From Phorcus lineatus (Eukaryota; Mollusca; Gastropoda; Trochida; Trochidae), in NCBI GenBank assembly GCA_921293015.1, contig OV121081.1:28461158-28525157 (forward strand): a stretch of 64,000 bases of DNA. Direction: 5' to 3'. The notes beneath the pieces were generated by a model, which did no database searches, was not told the DNA's origin, and was given only the letters and a program-made list of their open reading frames with translations. Shown here in pieces: positions 12,383-25,000 of this stretch. Made by a program: the position numbers and the translations under genes. The number at the start of each line of letters is the position of its first letter. Within the stretch, counting starts at the first letter, position 1.

Positions 12383-15300
12383 TGCCACACCCCTTTTCAT
12401 GTCATCTCCCTTGTGCATCACAACAACATCCAAGGATAAAATAAGCATTTACAATGAATGTTTGACATGTCTCTTGAAACAATTATAAAAACGTCTCAAA
12501 ATTCTCGTTTTGGTTTTTCATGTACATGATGTCTTAAGGATTTCCCTCGTCTTTATGCTTATTGACCAAAGGAGGTTAAATTATATATAGATTCAAGGTT
12601 GTTAGCGATTAAAGCACAAAGTTTATAAGTTTCAACTATTAAAAATTATAAATATATTAGTTAACTGCTTCAAACTCAATTCCATTGGGTTTTTTTATCA
12701 AAATATGAATATACTACGATAAACTAAAGATAACAACACATAGATTAAACTTTAAGACGCTTGTACAGAAATACTGAGACCTGTAACACTTTACGGTTAA
12801 AGACAGTTCTGACAGAGAAAAGGTTAATGTCTCAATAGAACCTACAACCTTGAATTGTGATTCTTTAACACAATCTTTTGACCAAAATCAGTTTTTATCT
12901 TCATGATGCAAGCAAGTAATTAAAAAAAATCAGGTTACCATGTAACAGGGATAAGCATACAATTTGAAACATGCTAAAGAGTCATGAGGGGAAGAAGTGT
13001 TCACTTTCTGGGCGTGCCACTTAAACAATGTTTATGAAAGAATGGCACAAAGGCGGCTATTGATCTAATACTGATTTGATGGAAGCAAGCTTGGTCAGGT
13101 ATGAGAATCAGGAAGCAAATTGTTCCCACCTTTCCTTTTGATTAAGGCTCACAGATTAAGTTGGCTGATTGCCAGATGAATCTGCTTCCAATTACTTTGA
13201 ATAGATTTATACAACCAAAACTATAGATACAATTTATCTTTAATCTTATGGACAACTTTTTAGATGTCATCTTAAAATAATCTAATATAACAACAACAAA
13301 AATTTCTGAGTCAAACTATAATTAATTGTTTCATATAAGAAAGCTAGTTCTATAATTTGATCATTTTATTTAATAACAACTCGAGTTACGCTGCTTCCTT
13401 TATTCTTGCTTATGTTCATGAATTAAATTTTATCAGAAATATCTTCCCTTGCAATCTTATATTAACAACTGAAATACTGAAAATCTATAGAACATAGAAA
13501 TATAAATGATACAGTTGTATATCTGTAAGTATTACAAGGGATCAATTTTAACAATGGATCATTTTCCATTTTTTTCAATTCATCAATGTTATGATCCAAC
13601 CTCAATATAAAACCAAATATCCTAGTACTTATAAGATATCCTAAAATAATCTTTTGAAAATAAATCCACATTTCATTTTATCAGTCAGGACATATGACAG
13701 TAGAGTTACAATACCAATATTCTCATTCCAGATCAACTGATAATAAATGATTGCATTCAAAACAAGGATCAGATATATTTCCTGCCAATTTGTATATATA
13801 GAAGAATGAATAACAGATTAAAACCACTGTCTTCTGTGATGCTTTACTTTGATAAAACGAGTCAAGAGATTTGATTGTTAACATTACGAATGGGAAAATA
13901 GGCCATTATCGTATATGTTTATTTTCTTTGTCAGTGTCCTATCGTTTATAAATTTAAACAATGTTCAGTTCTATCTATTTAGGGTAACATGCATTTACAT
14001 TTGTAGTCAATGATTAACTTTATTGACATTATGTTAACATCGAGTCTCGTGATAGCGTTCCGAGCTGTTAAATTTATTTCCAGAATCACAGCATCACATT
14101 CATGTTGAAAGATGGCATTCAAAATCATCTCAAAGTCAGGGTTAATGCACATATCCTTAAAACACACATTATTTTGGCTAAATTGTCACATTCCGTTTAA
14201 CACAGCTATACATGATTACAATATTCAGTGTTTACTAACTGGATAATTTCATTTAACTTGATATTCAGTAGAGGACTAGTATTGGCACATGTGCTGCGTC
14301 TTTCTCTAGGAATAAACTCAACTTATATTTTCTTATTCCAAATCAATGACGGAGTCAGTCTTAAGATTATTTTCATGAATTTAAACTGACGTACACATGA
14401 ATTGCAAGTCACTCATAAGATAGATAAAGAAATACTAGGAATGTTTTGGCAAAATTTCTTCATCTTTTCGCATTGATCTATTAGGGACACTTCATCTACC
14501 TTAGAACATTAGCTTTATCTCACTGTCTACACATGTGTTGTTTTCATTAGCTCTGTGAAGTCATCAGTGACTCAATTTGTCAGTGTTGTCAGAAGTGGTT
14601 GTACTTCATCAGTAGATTTGCTTTATCTCTAAGTAAAACTTGAGAGCGGTTGTATGTATCAAGCAAATTGTATCAATATGTCTGGGTGTGTCTTTGTTTT
14701 TCTCTACTGTGTTCAGACTCTTTCACAACACTCCGTTTTAAATTGCAAAAAAAAACGTAACAAGAAACGTGATTTTACTGAAAGTTGTAAACAAAGTGTG
14801 AAAATAGCACAGACATGTTAAAAGTCTGAAACCAGTCACTTAATTATCTCTTAACAAAACGACGGCCAGTTGCAAGAGTATTGGTCACTGTTCTAATTGT
14901 TGTTATTTAGTCAAGAGAGCGTGGAGAAACTAAAATATGAAAAGTACCAAGAAAATGCAATACAATATGCTTTTTTTTTGTCGCAATATATTGCGATACG
15001 GTAATGATGATCGATACCCTTCCTTCTAGTAACTGTTGTGTATATATATTTGGTGAGGTCTGCCCATAACTCACACCCTCCATGTGACTCAGTACGTACC
15101 TTTTATGGTGTTGAGGTTTGTGTGTCGCTTGACCCTAAGAGCTAAGTAAGCAGGACCATTGTTCTCAATAGATGAAACCAAGCTGAACAGGTCAAAACGT
15201 TGAGTCTAAATCAAACGTTGTTCATTCTGTCACACAACATCTATCTCTCCGCATATTAAATAGCTGATTGATTTATTTTGGGGACAGAACTCTACTGAAG

Positions 15301-18300
15301 GAGGGGCGAACTGTTTTAATCTACTTACTTTGCTGGGAAAAGTAGGTTGAAACATTTTGGTTTTCAAGGGTGCAAATCCCTTAAGGGCACTAAAGCCTGC
15401 TTCTAATTGTATGCCGCTAATATATCTTTCTTAATGTTATGTCTAGTTATAGACGATACTTTCATGTATAATTCTTACAATAGTTGGCCTGCCAAACTAG
15501 TCATTGAACATACACCTTGGTAGATATGATTTGGTACATATCTCATGGTAATATACAAAATGTTCAATTCTTGAGCATATCAAAAATGTAATATCTTAAC
15601 ATGGATTATAATTTTTTCTAACTTATCCATTTCTTAACTAAAACCCTCAACATTCTTAGAATAATTACTTTTTCTTATCGCATAAATGGAGAGTAATTTG
15701 AGGCAGCGGCTTTTCTCTTTAAATGTATAAACAATAATTGGTGTACCCCACAAAACACCCTATTTTAAGAATACCAGAAGAGAAACTTTACCAACATGTT
15801 CTCACTGCAGTATAAATTAGTAATTGGTAATTGAGTACATGTTTCAATCATTCAATTTAAATGGTAACTATAATGTTGACTAACGTCCCTTCTACGTGTC
15901 ACTCTTGTGATTGGACAACTGTATCAATTATTTTTCACTTGTTTTTAATATATAATAATCATTGAAATTGTCAGTCCAATTAGCTATTTGATTTTTACAT
16001 CATCACAGAAAGTAAAATATTATATTTTAATCGGAAATGACATATCATTGGCACTTCAAAAGAATAGTATATGCAACTCATTCGAACTGATAAAATATTG
16101 AATGTGCTTTGAAACAAAACATCACACGATTTGCTTTATACTTTCAATGAAAGAAATCTCTCACAATAGGATAAAGAAATTTCAAGAATATTTTTGGTCT
16201 GAGAACGCTAAATTTTTTTAAATGGAGTAACTAAATTAAGATCTTACAATTTCAACTATCAAAGTTTGAGATCTGCCAGGACATAAGTGGCTAGTAGTAA
16301 CAGCGGTCGATTTAATCTCTTACCGGTGATAACGTATCCCATGTGCATCCCGCAAAATAAATGATAGTACAATTTCAACTCAAACAACACATGCAAAAGC
16401 AAAAAAACAAAACTACGTTAATTTTTGAAGAAAAAGTGACAATAATATCTACTATTTATGCTTGACACTGGAGGTCACACAACACAGAAACAATCTTTCC
16501 ATCTCGTTTCTCTCTGTACTGCTTACGTCAATGCAACAGCCTGTGTATATTGCATGTAAAAGAAGCACTTTATCAACAAGAGGTAATTGCTAGAGATGCC
16601 TTGGTGGTCCCTTTCAAGTAAATTGTTTCCCGAGAACTGCTGTAGGCCGATACATCAACTGATATTACAGTTTTCATTACTTACATTAACAGCGTTGACT
16701 CCAGAAAATTTGAACATTTTTGTCATGTATTTTAAAATAATGTCTATTATTTGCAAAACATACATCAATACCAACTGTATTCCATATCAAAAACCGATCT
16801 CACTATTATTCTTGACTATGATAAAAAAAATAGTGTTGAAGATATAGTTTGCAATGTTTTTTATCTTGAAGAATAGAATTCCGAGTAAGAAAGAGTTAAA
16901 GTTACCCTATGTTTCATTAAGGAAATCAGGAAATGGAAATGTCAGATTAAAGAAGTTTATCGCTGGACATGTATCTAATTGTTGTATGTGCTAAGATAAT
17001 TTCTCGTCAGGAATGGCACTTCTTTTGCTAGACATCACCCATTTAACATGGACTGCCAATCAAGCAAGAGATTAGAAAGTCTCAAAGCTTCTTCATATCT
17101 ATTTTGCTTTTAGAACCTTTTGGTCTTAAGGAAAATAAGAAAAAAGGGTATTCAGCTAGTTTCCCTTAATTACAAGTTCTTATTATTACTGATTTAAGGT
17201 TTCTTTCAAACCTTGACTTTTCTAACATTAACAAATGTTGGCCTATAGAAAGACATTCGTACTTCATTACGTTACTCGTGAAGTGATTTTTCTTACTTTA
17301 TACATGAGTGAAGTAGTTATGAATGATTATCATAATATTATGTCATTACATACAGTGATCAATATAGAAGTGGTTTTTCTTAAAAACAACATCTGCAGGG
17401 AGTTTCGCTGATTTACATCAAAAGTGAAATGAAAATGGACTACTCTGAGGAAGACATTGAGATAACAAACTTGTGGTAGAATGAAGGTAGAAGCATTTGT
17501 CGATCCTTTATATTCGTTATCATACTTTGCTTTTCAATATTTTCAAATTGTTCATAATTCAAACTTGTCTCCCTCCTTCTTAATTTTTCTTTATCAATCC
17601 TTGCTCTACAGTTAAAAGCCTTACAAACACAGTTGTAAAAAATACACAAGTTATGTCAATAACAACCTCATATGATATTACATAAATAAACTAGCACAAA
17701 CGCCTTATCTTTTCTGCAAAATTCAAAAAATTTCTTTGTTTTAAGAATTGTATTTTCAATATGCGTGATATATTCTTCACATATTTCACTAACAGGGCTT
17801 TTTCAATAGAACAAGCTAATCGGATTAATAGATATCTTTGTTAAAGCTACATCAGTGTCATCTATCTGTTGAATAATTGTGTAACCATTTTGCATCCCCA
17901 TAAGAAACATTGAACACCAGAAACGTGTAAGATGAAAATAAGTATTTACAACGTATGTCTGACATGTTTACACAAACAAATCAAACTTTTACTGCATTGT
18001 AAAACATTCGTCAGTGTGACGTAAGTAATCCAAGCTCTCATGCTCGTATGTTCTATAAGTGATTTCTTCAGGGATTGCCAACCCTAGCCATAAGGCTTAC
18101 TTGGAAATTTAATAGTGATCTGTGCTGGTATTTATTGATCAAAACCCAAACTTGGAAGTATTCTACAAAGAAACTTTTGAAATTTCTCTTTTGAAGATAA
18201 CAAATATAACAAACTGTTCAAAATCACTTTTATTTTTGCTAAAATATGCATATATTAGTATATTGTCAATGTAGGTCGGTGCGACAGCACAAAGATTCAA

Positions 18301-18559
18301 CATTAAGAAGTTTATTGACCAGGGAGATTGCCAAACACTGATACGTGGCATATAGTGGTAATACTGTATGGTTAATTTTTTTGCCTTTTCGATTATTGAA
18401 GACTGTAATTAGCTCTTACTTTGACAATGTTACACATCTAAAAGAGGAACCTAGTCCCTTAGGCTTTAGATGATCTTTCAAAATGTTTGTTGTGCCGAAA
18501 GCGTTGAAACTACATCTTGGAAGATACCATGGGATATATATATTGAGTAAAACTGACAA

Positions 18560-19580
18560 AATGACACCTGGTATTACTAGGAACTACATACTGTGCACAG
18601 AAGACATTGACATCAACAGAAAATAAGAATACGTCCTGCCGAAAGTCTTTGACCTTGATAACATTCATGATGTCACATTTCCCACCAAACGAAGGTCACA
18701 GACTGGAGAACTATCAGCATGATGTATTCAGTGACGGTTGTGGACTGCTTTAGCGTCTCTTACCGCCACAAAAATTCTCCTCACGCATCTCAAAACATTA
18801 GTAGTTCGAATGAGTTGGGATTTAACATGATTTCAAAAATATTTCAGTTATTAAACACATGGATGGCAGGCATCCGAATAAGAATGGATAAATGAGAGAG
18901 AAAAGGCTCAAAATGATGAGGGGAAAGACGGAACAATAGGCACAATACCCGAGGAAGACTCGACATTACTCTACAAATCGGTTAACTTATAGGACGCAAA
19001 CTTGAGTGTGACAAACTTGAGTGCGACGTGTCCTGAAGTCAGCAAATTCCACTGTATTTGAGTAAACCTTATCCGTCTTGTGGCCCAGCGATTAAGAGTG
19101 TCAACATTGGTCACCTATGGGGTCTCCAGGTGCAAAATCCAGCAGCCCGCAAGCTGTGCAGTTAGCCTTCCACCAAACATCTGTCTCCTTGTGGAGGTTG
19201 CAGTGATAAATCTGTTATTTAGATGACATAATTTTCATACTTTTCTAGAGTGACGTCAAGTGATCCTTCCGGCTTCCGGCAGTCACGAACAGTTTCCGTT
19301 TAATGTACCCAAGTCCTAACATTAACGATTTTATTCCGTGAACAAATAAAGTGTTTGCACCTGCATTTCTTGTTTTCCATTTTTATATCCTCCAAAGGCA
19401 GGAAATGCATGTGATTTTACAATTTCATTAAATTAAAGGATTTTCACTGTAAACTATTGTTAGAAACACTCTCAAATTTGTTTGATTAATCAGAAAAGAA
19501 AATTGTTACAATTCGTCAGTATCAAGACGCAATTATTGCTCAGTGCTCATATGATTAGAAGTGAAATTAATCTGTATATA
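18560..19580. other. About 1 kb present in C1 but not in C2
   Basis: C1 and C2 align up to about 18550 (25215 in C2) and resume at about 19600 (25320 in C2). The extra material contains a direct repeat CAAACTTGAGTG-GA (18998-19029), the tRNA-like segment at 19070-19140 and a GC-richer patch near 19270-19300. Either it was inserted in C1 or lost from C2. No terminal repeats were found. Confidence 0.45.
19070..19200 (+). mobile_element. Decayed tRNA-derived SINE
   Basis: TGGCCCAGCGATTAAGAGTG resembles a D-arm with box A. CCAGGTGCAAAATCC, about 40 bases further, resembles a T-arm with a mutated box B. What follows (CAGCAGCCCGCAAGCTGTGC) may be SINE body. The family is unknown. Confidence 0.4.
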
Positions 19581-19695
19581 CAAAAGCGTTCCATAAGGCT
19601 ACGATTCAATAAATACAGACTGAATTTACACTTGATAAAAGCTAAGAAATACTGATACATAAGGAATATCTCTGACCATAAAAATATATTAGGAA

Positions 19696-20290
19696 TTAAA
19701 TATAGTAAACAAAAATGACAAGATGAGTAGAATAAGGGATAGTCATGCCAAATCCTTCCTCAATGAAATGGTGAGACTGTCGTAAATATATTACACAAGA
19801 GAAATAAAAGTCCACTTTTACAGCACGTATCCCAAGCGACAGTATGCAAAAAATGCTGGAAGCTAATATTTCATAAAATGATTGATGGACAAGACGAAGC
19901 AAATATGTCTTAAGGTCGTATTAGCGTCGAGTCCCTATAGTGGCCGCACTATATGAGAACGATTTCTCGCGAAGCTTGTCTTTTTTTACCGAAGGCACAA
20001 ACAGAAGATGACTATGGAGTGAGTGTTCCTGCTGGAATGTATGAATGTATGATTTCACACAGATATCCAGGAGCACAGTTGTTAACCGACAGGCTAGACA
20101 GAGCAGTTTGTAGGTAATCCCGTATTTAACTGAAAGCCATTGTACATCAATCATGTCCTGTGAGGTTAAGTCAGTATTTTGATTCATTGAAGTTCATTTA
20201 AGAGAAGTTCGGGTGCGCCAGTGAGGAGAATTTTGCAGTCCTTGATCTTACTTATGAGTCAATACTAATGCTCCATCCTTGTATTATATT
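19696..20290 (-). pseudogene. LINE reverse-transcriptase C-terminal relic (CR1/L2/Rex1 type)
   Basis: On the minus strand the translation of 20187-19921 matches the conserved region after the RT domain of these LINEs: a VQWLSVKYGITYKLL block (canonical HWLPVKYRI.FK), then VPSVKK, then REKSFSYSAAT (canonical GDRAFSVAAP.LWN). After an in-frame stop at 19921-19923 the same frame continues with DLKTYLLRLVHQSFYE (canonical F...LKTHLF..AF). Upstream, about 20290-20190 holds a frame-shifted LQN-like piece. The N-terminal RT palm is missing. This is a dead fragment. A homologous LINE relic sits at the paralogous place in C2 (25433-26110). Confidence 0.75.
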
Positions 20291-22089
20291 TCTGACGTGG
20301 CTGATGTTTCAGGTGTGTAGAAAACAGATCCTTGAGAAGAAATCTCGTACATGTAGTTTCTTTTGGACGTCAGTGTCAATAAACCTTTTGAGGAAATATT
20401 CCACTAATGGTACTCTTTTCAATGGATAAATGATTTCATTAACTGTCATTGATGTTGAACTCAGAACATATTGAACACAGCCCCACATCATGATGATTAG
20501 TCAAAAAAGCTTGCCTGACAAGTTTGATATAAGTCAAAACAGATCATGGCACATACCTCATATTAAATATCCCCAAAGAATTTATAATTGTTTTACTGAT
20601 CAATTTCAAAGCTTAAAATCTATGATTTTTTAATTTACACATTTCCCCAATGTATATACATTTAAGAGAGACTGAAGTTTCAATTATCTGCATACTTATC
20701 AATGAAGGCGTGAGTAATGCCTCATACACACTGATGACGAGATAACATGCTTCATAGTAATGAAAAGGAACTTGTGTTACTTCAAGATGAATTATGAATC
20801 GTGTTATTCCATCTGAGTGTACTGGTTACACTCTTCATCGATTATGATCACATTTACTACCATTCATTCAGATTTACCAATCTGAAGTGTGGATTAGTCA
20901 ATTATCCTAACCCTAACTCCCAGACATGATTATTGAACGACATAACATTATTTTCCTTTTGATGTATTCTTGTATAAATGATTGAATTACGAACTGTCTA
21001 CAGTGGTTTCACACATTTGATTGATTGACGCAAAGTTCTCATTTTCATGATTCAAAGTGATTCACATACAATAGATGATCTCATTCATATTAGAATATAC
21101 AACTTCAGTAATTATCTTTAGTTCTAAAATAATTTTAAAATAAAATAGATAGAAGATTAATAGTTAAATTTGTAAATATTTTTTATTCTTTGTCAAAATC
21201 TGTAAATTTATCTGGAGGCTTAAATTTGCGGTTGTTGAATAAGGATGAAATCTGATTTATTTTTTCAAAAGCAACTAGTTACAGATAATGCATAGTGACC
21301 GTTGGCTTTTAGGATTTTTAAGAGCAAACTCTTGTTTAGCGTACTTATTTTTGTGTGGAAAAAAAGCTTTGAATGTTCTATTTTTGTAGTGGTAAGTGTT
21401 AACTAAATGTGAACTGCCGGCAAAAGTAAAATTTATAAATGTCAATAACATACTGTAAAACCCCCAAAGTACAAAAGTCTTAAACTAGCCTGAGATCCAA
21501 CTAGCCACAATAACCATTGGCCATAGTGACGTCATCACATGGGAACAGCGTTTGGACCACATGAAACAAAGTGGCAAACGTTGGCTTAGTTAGCCAGTTG
21601 AATATATTTCGTTCTTTAAAAATAAATCATATCTATTTTTTTGTGATATCGACAGGTAGACACAAAGTAATAAAATGCAATGGCAATTGTCAAATTGGAG
21701 TAATGCACAAATTTTTAAAGATACAAGAAAATAAAGTCTTGAGTGGGGACGAATCTAGTGATCATAATGTACCAATTGGCTGTGGATTGCATTTCCAATT
21801 ATTAATTGTTATTCAAAAAAGGAAATGTTTTCAAATTATCCTATCCGAATCGGGATAACAAGAAAGTTACAATTTATGTATTTTCAATAAATATTTATTA
21901 ATATGAATATACCTATCAAAGTGCACATGCATTGTGTCTGATTTACTCTATGCATAGAATGAAATAACTGAATTGCAGACACTATGAGTTGCAAGGGTTG
22001 ATTGAATGAGGAGCACAACAAAGTGAAGTACCATAACCTTCAAACAAAAAGAATAAAGGATATACATTGGGTCATTTTAGAATGTTCGG

Positions 22090-25000
22090 AGCCGATAAAA
22101 GCTGTATTCTGAAAGATAATCACAGCAGCAGAATTACATCTTGTTGAATGATGGTATTTCAAAATCGACTTAAATTAAATTATGGCACATTATCCATAAA
22201 ATACAGATTCTTTTGGCAACGTTGTCACATCCTGTTTAACACAGGTATACGTCATTACAATATTCAGTGTTTACTGTCTGGAGTATTTCATTCAACTTGT
22301 TATTAAGTAGGGCATTAATATTAATACGTGTTCTATGCCCTTTTCTTAGAAGAATCTCAACGCTAGTAGAGTTAAATATTTTTTCAAATCAATGATAAAG
22401 GGTCAGGTTTGCCTATTTTAAGATTATTATCATGAGTTTAAACATGGATTGCCAATTATTCATAAGAGAGATACAGAGAAACTAGGAATGTTAAGTTTCT
22501 TAATTGTTTTGCACTGTTTGATAAGGGACACTATAACTACCTTAAACATAAGCTTTATCTCATCATCAGAGTCTTCACAAGTGTTTTTTCATTAGCTATG
22601 TGAAGTCTTCATTGACTCAATTTGTCAGTGTTGTCAGAAATGGTTATAGCTCTCCAGTAGATTGCATTAATCTGTCAGTTATATCTAGAGGTAGTTGTAA
22701 TTATCAAGTATATTTTGTCATTATGTCTGGTTGTGTTATAGTGTTTCTCCGCTATGTTTAGACTCTTTCTCAACATGCTTTGATCATATCATGAATGTGA
22801 TAAATGAGTTGTAACTGAAAATGGATTATCATGTTTCTAAATTATTCAATCTGGAACCCTCAACATTCTTAAAATATGTACTTATCACAAGGAACAAAAC
22901 AGTTCACCATTATAGTTTATCATTGAAATGTTAATTCTTAATATGAATTTCCCATTTAATAAGCCATTTCTCAACAATTATCCATAAGATGAATTTCAGA
23001 AATTTAGTTTCCTTTCTATAACTATAATCGTCGAGTTAAACTTTTCGCCGACTGTAAGTGTCATTCAGAGAATATTTTATTCCAGTATGTACCTGAAAGC
23101 AATAAGTGAAGCCGAGCAAGTTCTGCTAAAAGCATTTTGCACTTTAACGATGTCTTGTGTTGAGATCCTGTCAGGAAACATTCTCACATTGGAGAGTATT
23201 TTGAGACAGTGACTTTCTATCATATTTACATGTATAAACAATGTTCGGTGTACCCCTAAACATATTGTTTACTATCTTAAATAGACAGACACTTTCTTAA
23301 AAACATGCTCTTACTGCAGAATAAGTTCGTTATGATAATAGACACATGAGTACATGTTTCTTCACTCTTCTTCATTGGAAATTATAATGTTGACTTTTGT
23401 CCTTTCTACTTGTAACTTTTGTACATGTAATTTAGCAACTGCATTAATTTTTCACTTGTATCTCAATATATATTCATTGTTTCGTTGTCAGTCAAGTTAC
23501 ACATAGGATTCTCGCAGGATCACGGGAAGATACATTTCTTATCTAGATCTTTTGTCATTATTTCATTTATTAAATTATCTGAACAAAAATTTTTTTTTTT
23601 TTACTCAATTCAACTGATAAAATGTTGCATGTGTTTTGAAACAATACACCACATAATGACAATTTGGTTAATGCATTCAATACAAGAAACCTATCATAAT
23701 AGGTTGAATATATTTCTGCTGACACTAAAATCATTTAAGAAGAGTTATTAAAATCAAAATGTTACAATTCTAATTAAAATATCAAAATTTGATATCTGCA
23801 ACATTAGTATCTAGCAATAACAGAAGTCGATTACATATTATTACCATCTAAACAATGCAAAACTATGTTAGTTGCTGAAGATATTATATTATATGCTCGA
23901 CACTGGAGTTCAGACAACACAGAAATCTATCTATCTCGTTTCTCACTGTGCTGCTGACAACAATGCTACAGCCTGTGTATAGTGCGTGTAACAAAAACAC
24001 TTTAGCAACAAGAGGTAATTGTGCATGAATAGCTAGCGATGCTTTGGTGGTCCCTTCCTTTCAAGTTGATTTGCTTCCCGAGAACTGCTGTAGGCTGATG
24101 CATCAACTGATGTTACAGTTCTCATTACTGACCCAAACAGTTTTTAAATTAGGAACATTCTAGCATTACTGTCTTTTAAATTGTATCCATTCTATACACA
24201 GTTAAATGCAATTGTAGTACATTACATTCATTACAATTGAATACTTTCCCAAAAAATATGAGTGTGATTCTCAATCAATCATCAAACTTGGCTATTCAGG
24301 CAAAGCATTAGAATCACTATTGTTAAAAATACGTTTTAACTGTCAAAAACAATGTGATATGACATTGTTTAACAGTTCTGACACTAAAAACAAACATGGT
24401 TTAAAGAATTGATAATATTCTTAACATATGTCAATAGCCGTCATTTGGAAAAAGGACCAATTGGTAAGAATTAAAATAGTCTCCAGTAAATCCTTATAAT
24501 GAGTGTCATCTATCTAATGCATATCTGCGTTATAGATTATCACCGGCAAGATAATATGAACCTCACAAACGTTTAGGATAAAACAATTATTTATGTATAG
24601 TTGACATTTAAACTTAAAACAATTACAAACAATCATAACCGTTACAGCTTTGTAAACCTTGTGACATCTGTAAGTGAGACCTTCTAACTTCTAATGATAC
24701 CCCTAACGCTTTTGCTGTTTTGTGTCATAACGGATGTCTTTGGGGACTCCCTTGCCCTTCTGGTTCTTGTCAAAGTAGGTTGAAAATTAAATTTCGATTT
24801 TTATTGCTGAAAACACAAACTTTTACAACTTGGAATTGTTCAACAAAGAATCTTTGGAAAATTTCTCCCCAATTACAGAAACTCGAGCATATTGTTTAAC
24901 TGCTTCTAAAACCGTTTTATTGATGCTAACATATAAGCAAAAATGCATGTGAAGATATATAGTCAAAGTATGTTTATGCAAAAACATAACGATTCAACCT

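Larger units (their letters stand above)
8780..13660. repeat. Family C segmental duplication, copy C0
   Basis: This is a diverged paralogue of 13.7-18.5 kb. Matching anchors in order are: 8880-8940 with 13800-13860 (GAAGAATGA-TAACAGATTA, then GATGCTTTA-TTTGATAAA); 11010-11140 with 16565-16700; 11410-11540 with 16980-17100 (AGAGATTAGAAAGTCTCAAA); 12170-12210 with 17740-17780 (ATTTTCAATATGC-TGAT); and about 12780 with 18360. The copy lacks the LINE-bearing part seen in C1 and C2. No gene was seen inside. Confidence 0.75.
13685..22085. repeat. Family C segmental duplication, copy C1
   Basis: This is the longest C copy. It aligns to C0 on its left part and to C2 across most of its length. Anchors with C2 are: 14180-14460 with 22210-22490 (CAATATTCAGTGTTTACT is exact); 16565-16700 with 24000-24150; 18350-18400 with 25050-25100 (CTGTATGGTTAATTTTTT); 19690-19890 with 25400-25560; 20400-20470 with 26480-26550; 20870-21070 with 27400-27600; and 21980 with 27780. 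About 18560-19580 is extra relative to C2. Confidence 0.8.

Noticed and set aside
15361..15395. Box B-like GGGTGCAAATCCC, possible tRNA or SINE
   Set aside because: No convincing box A at the right distance and no cloverleaf.
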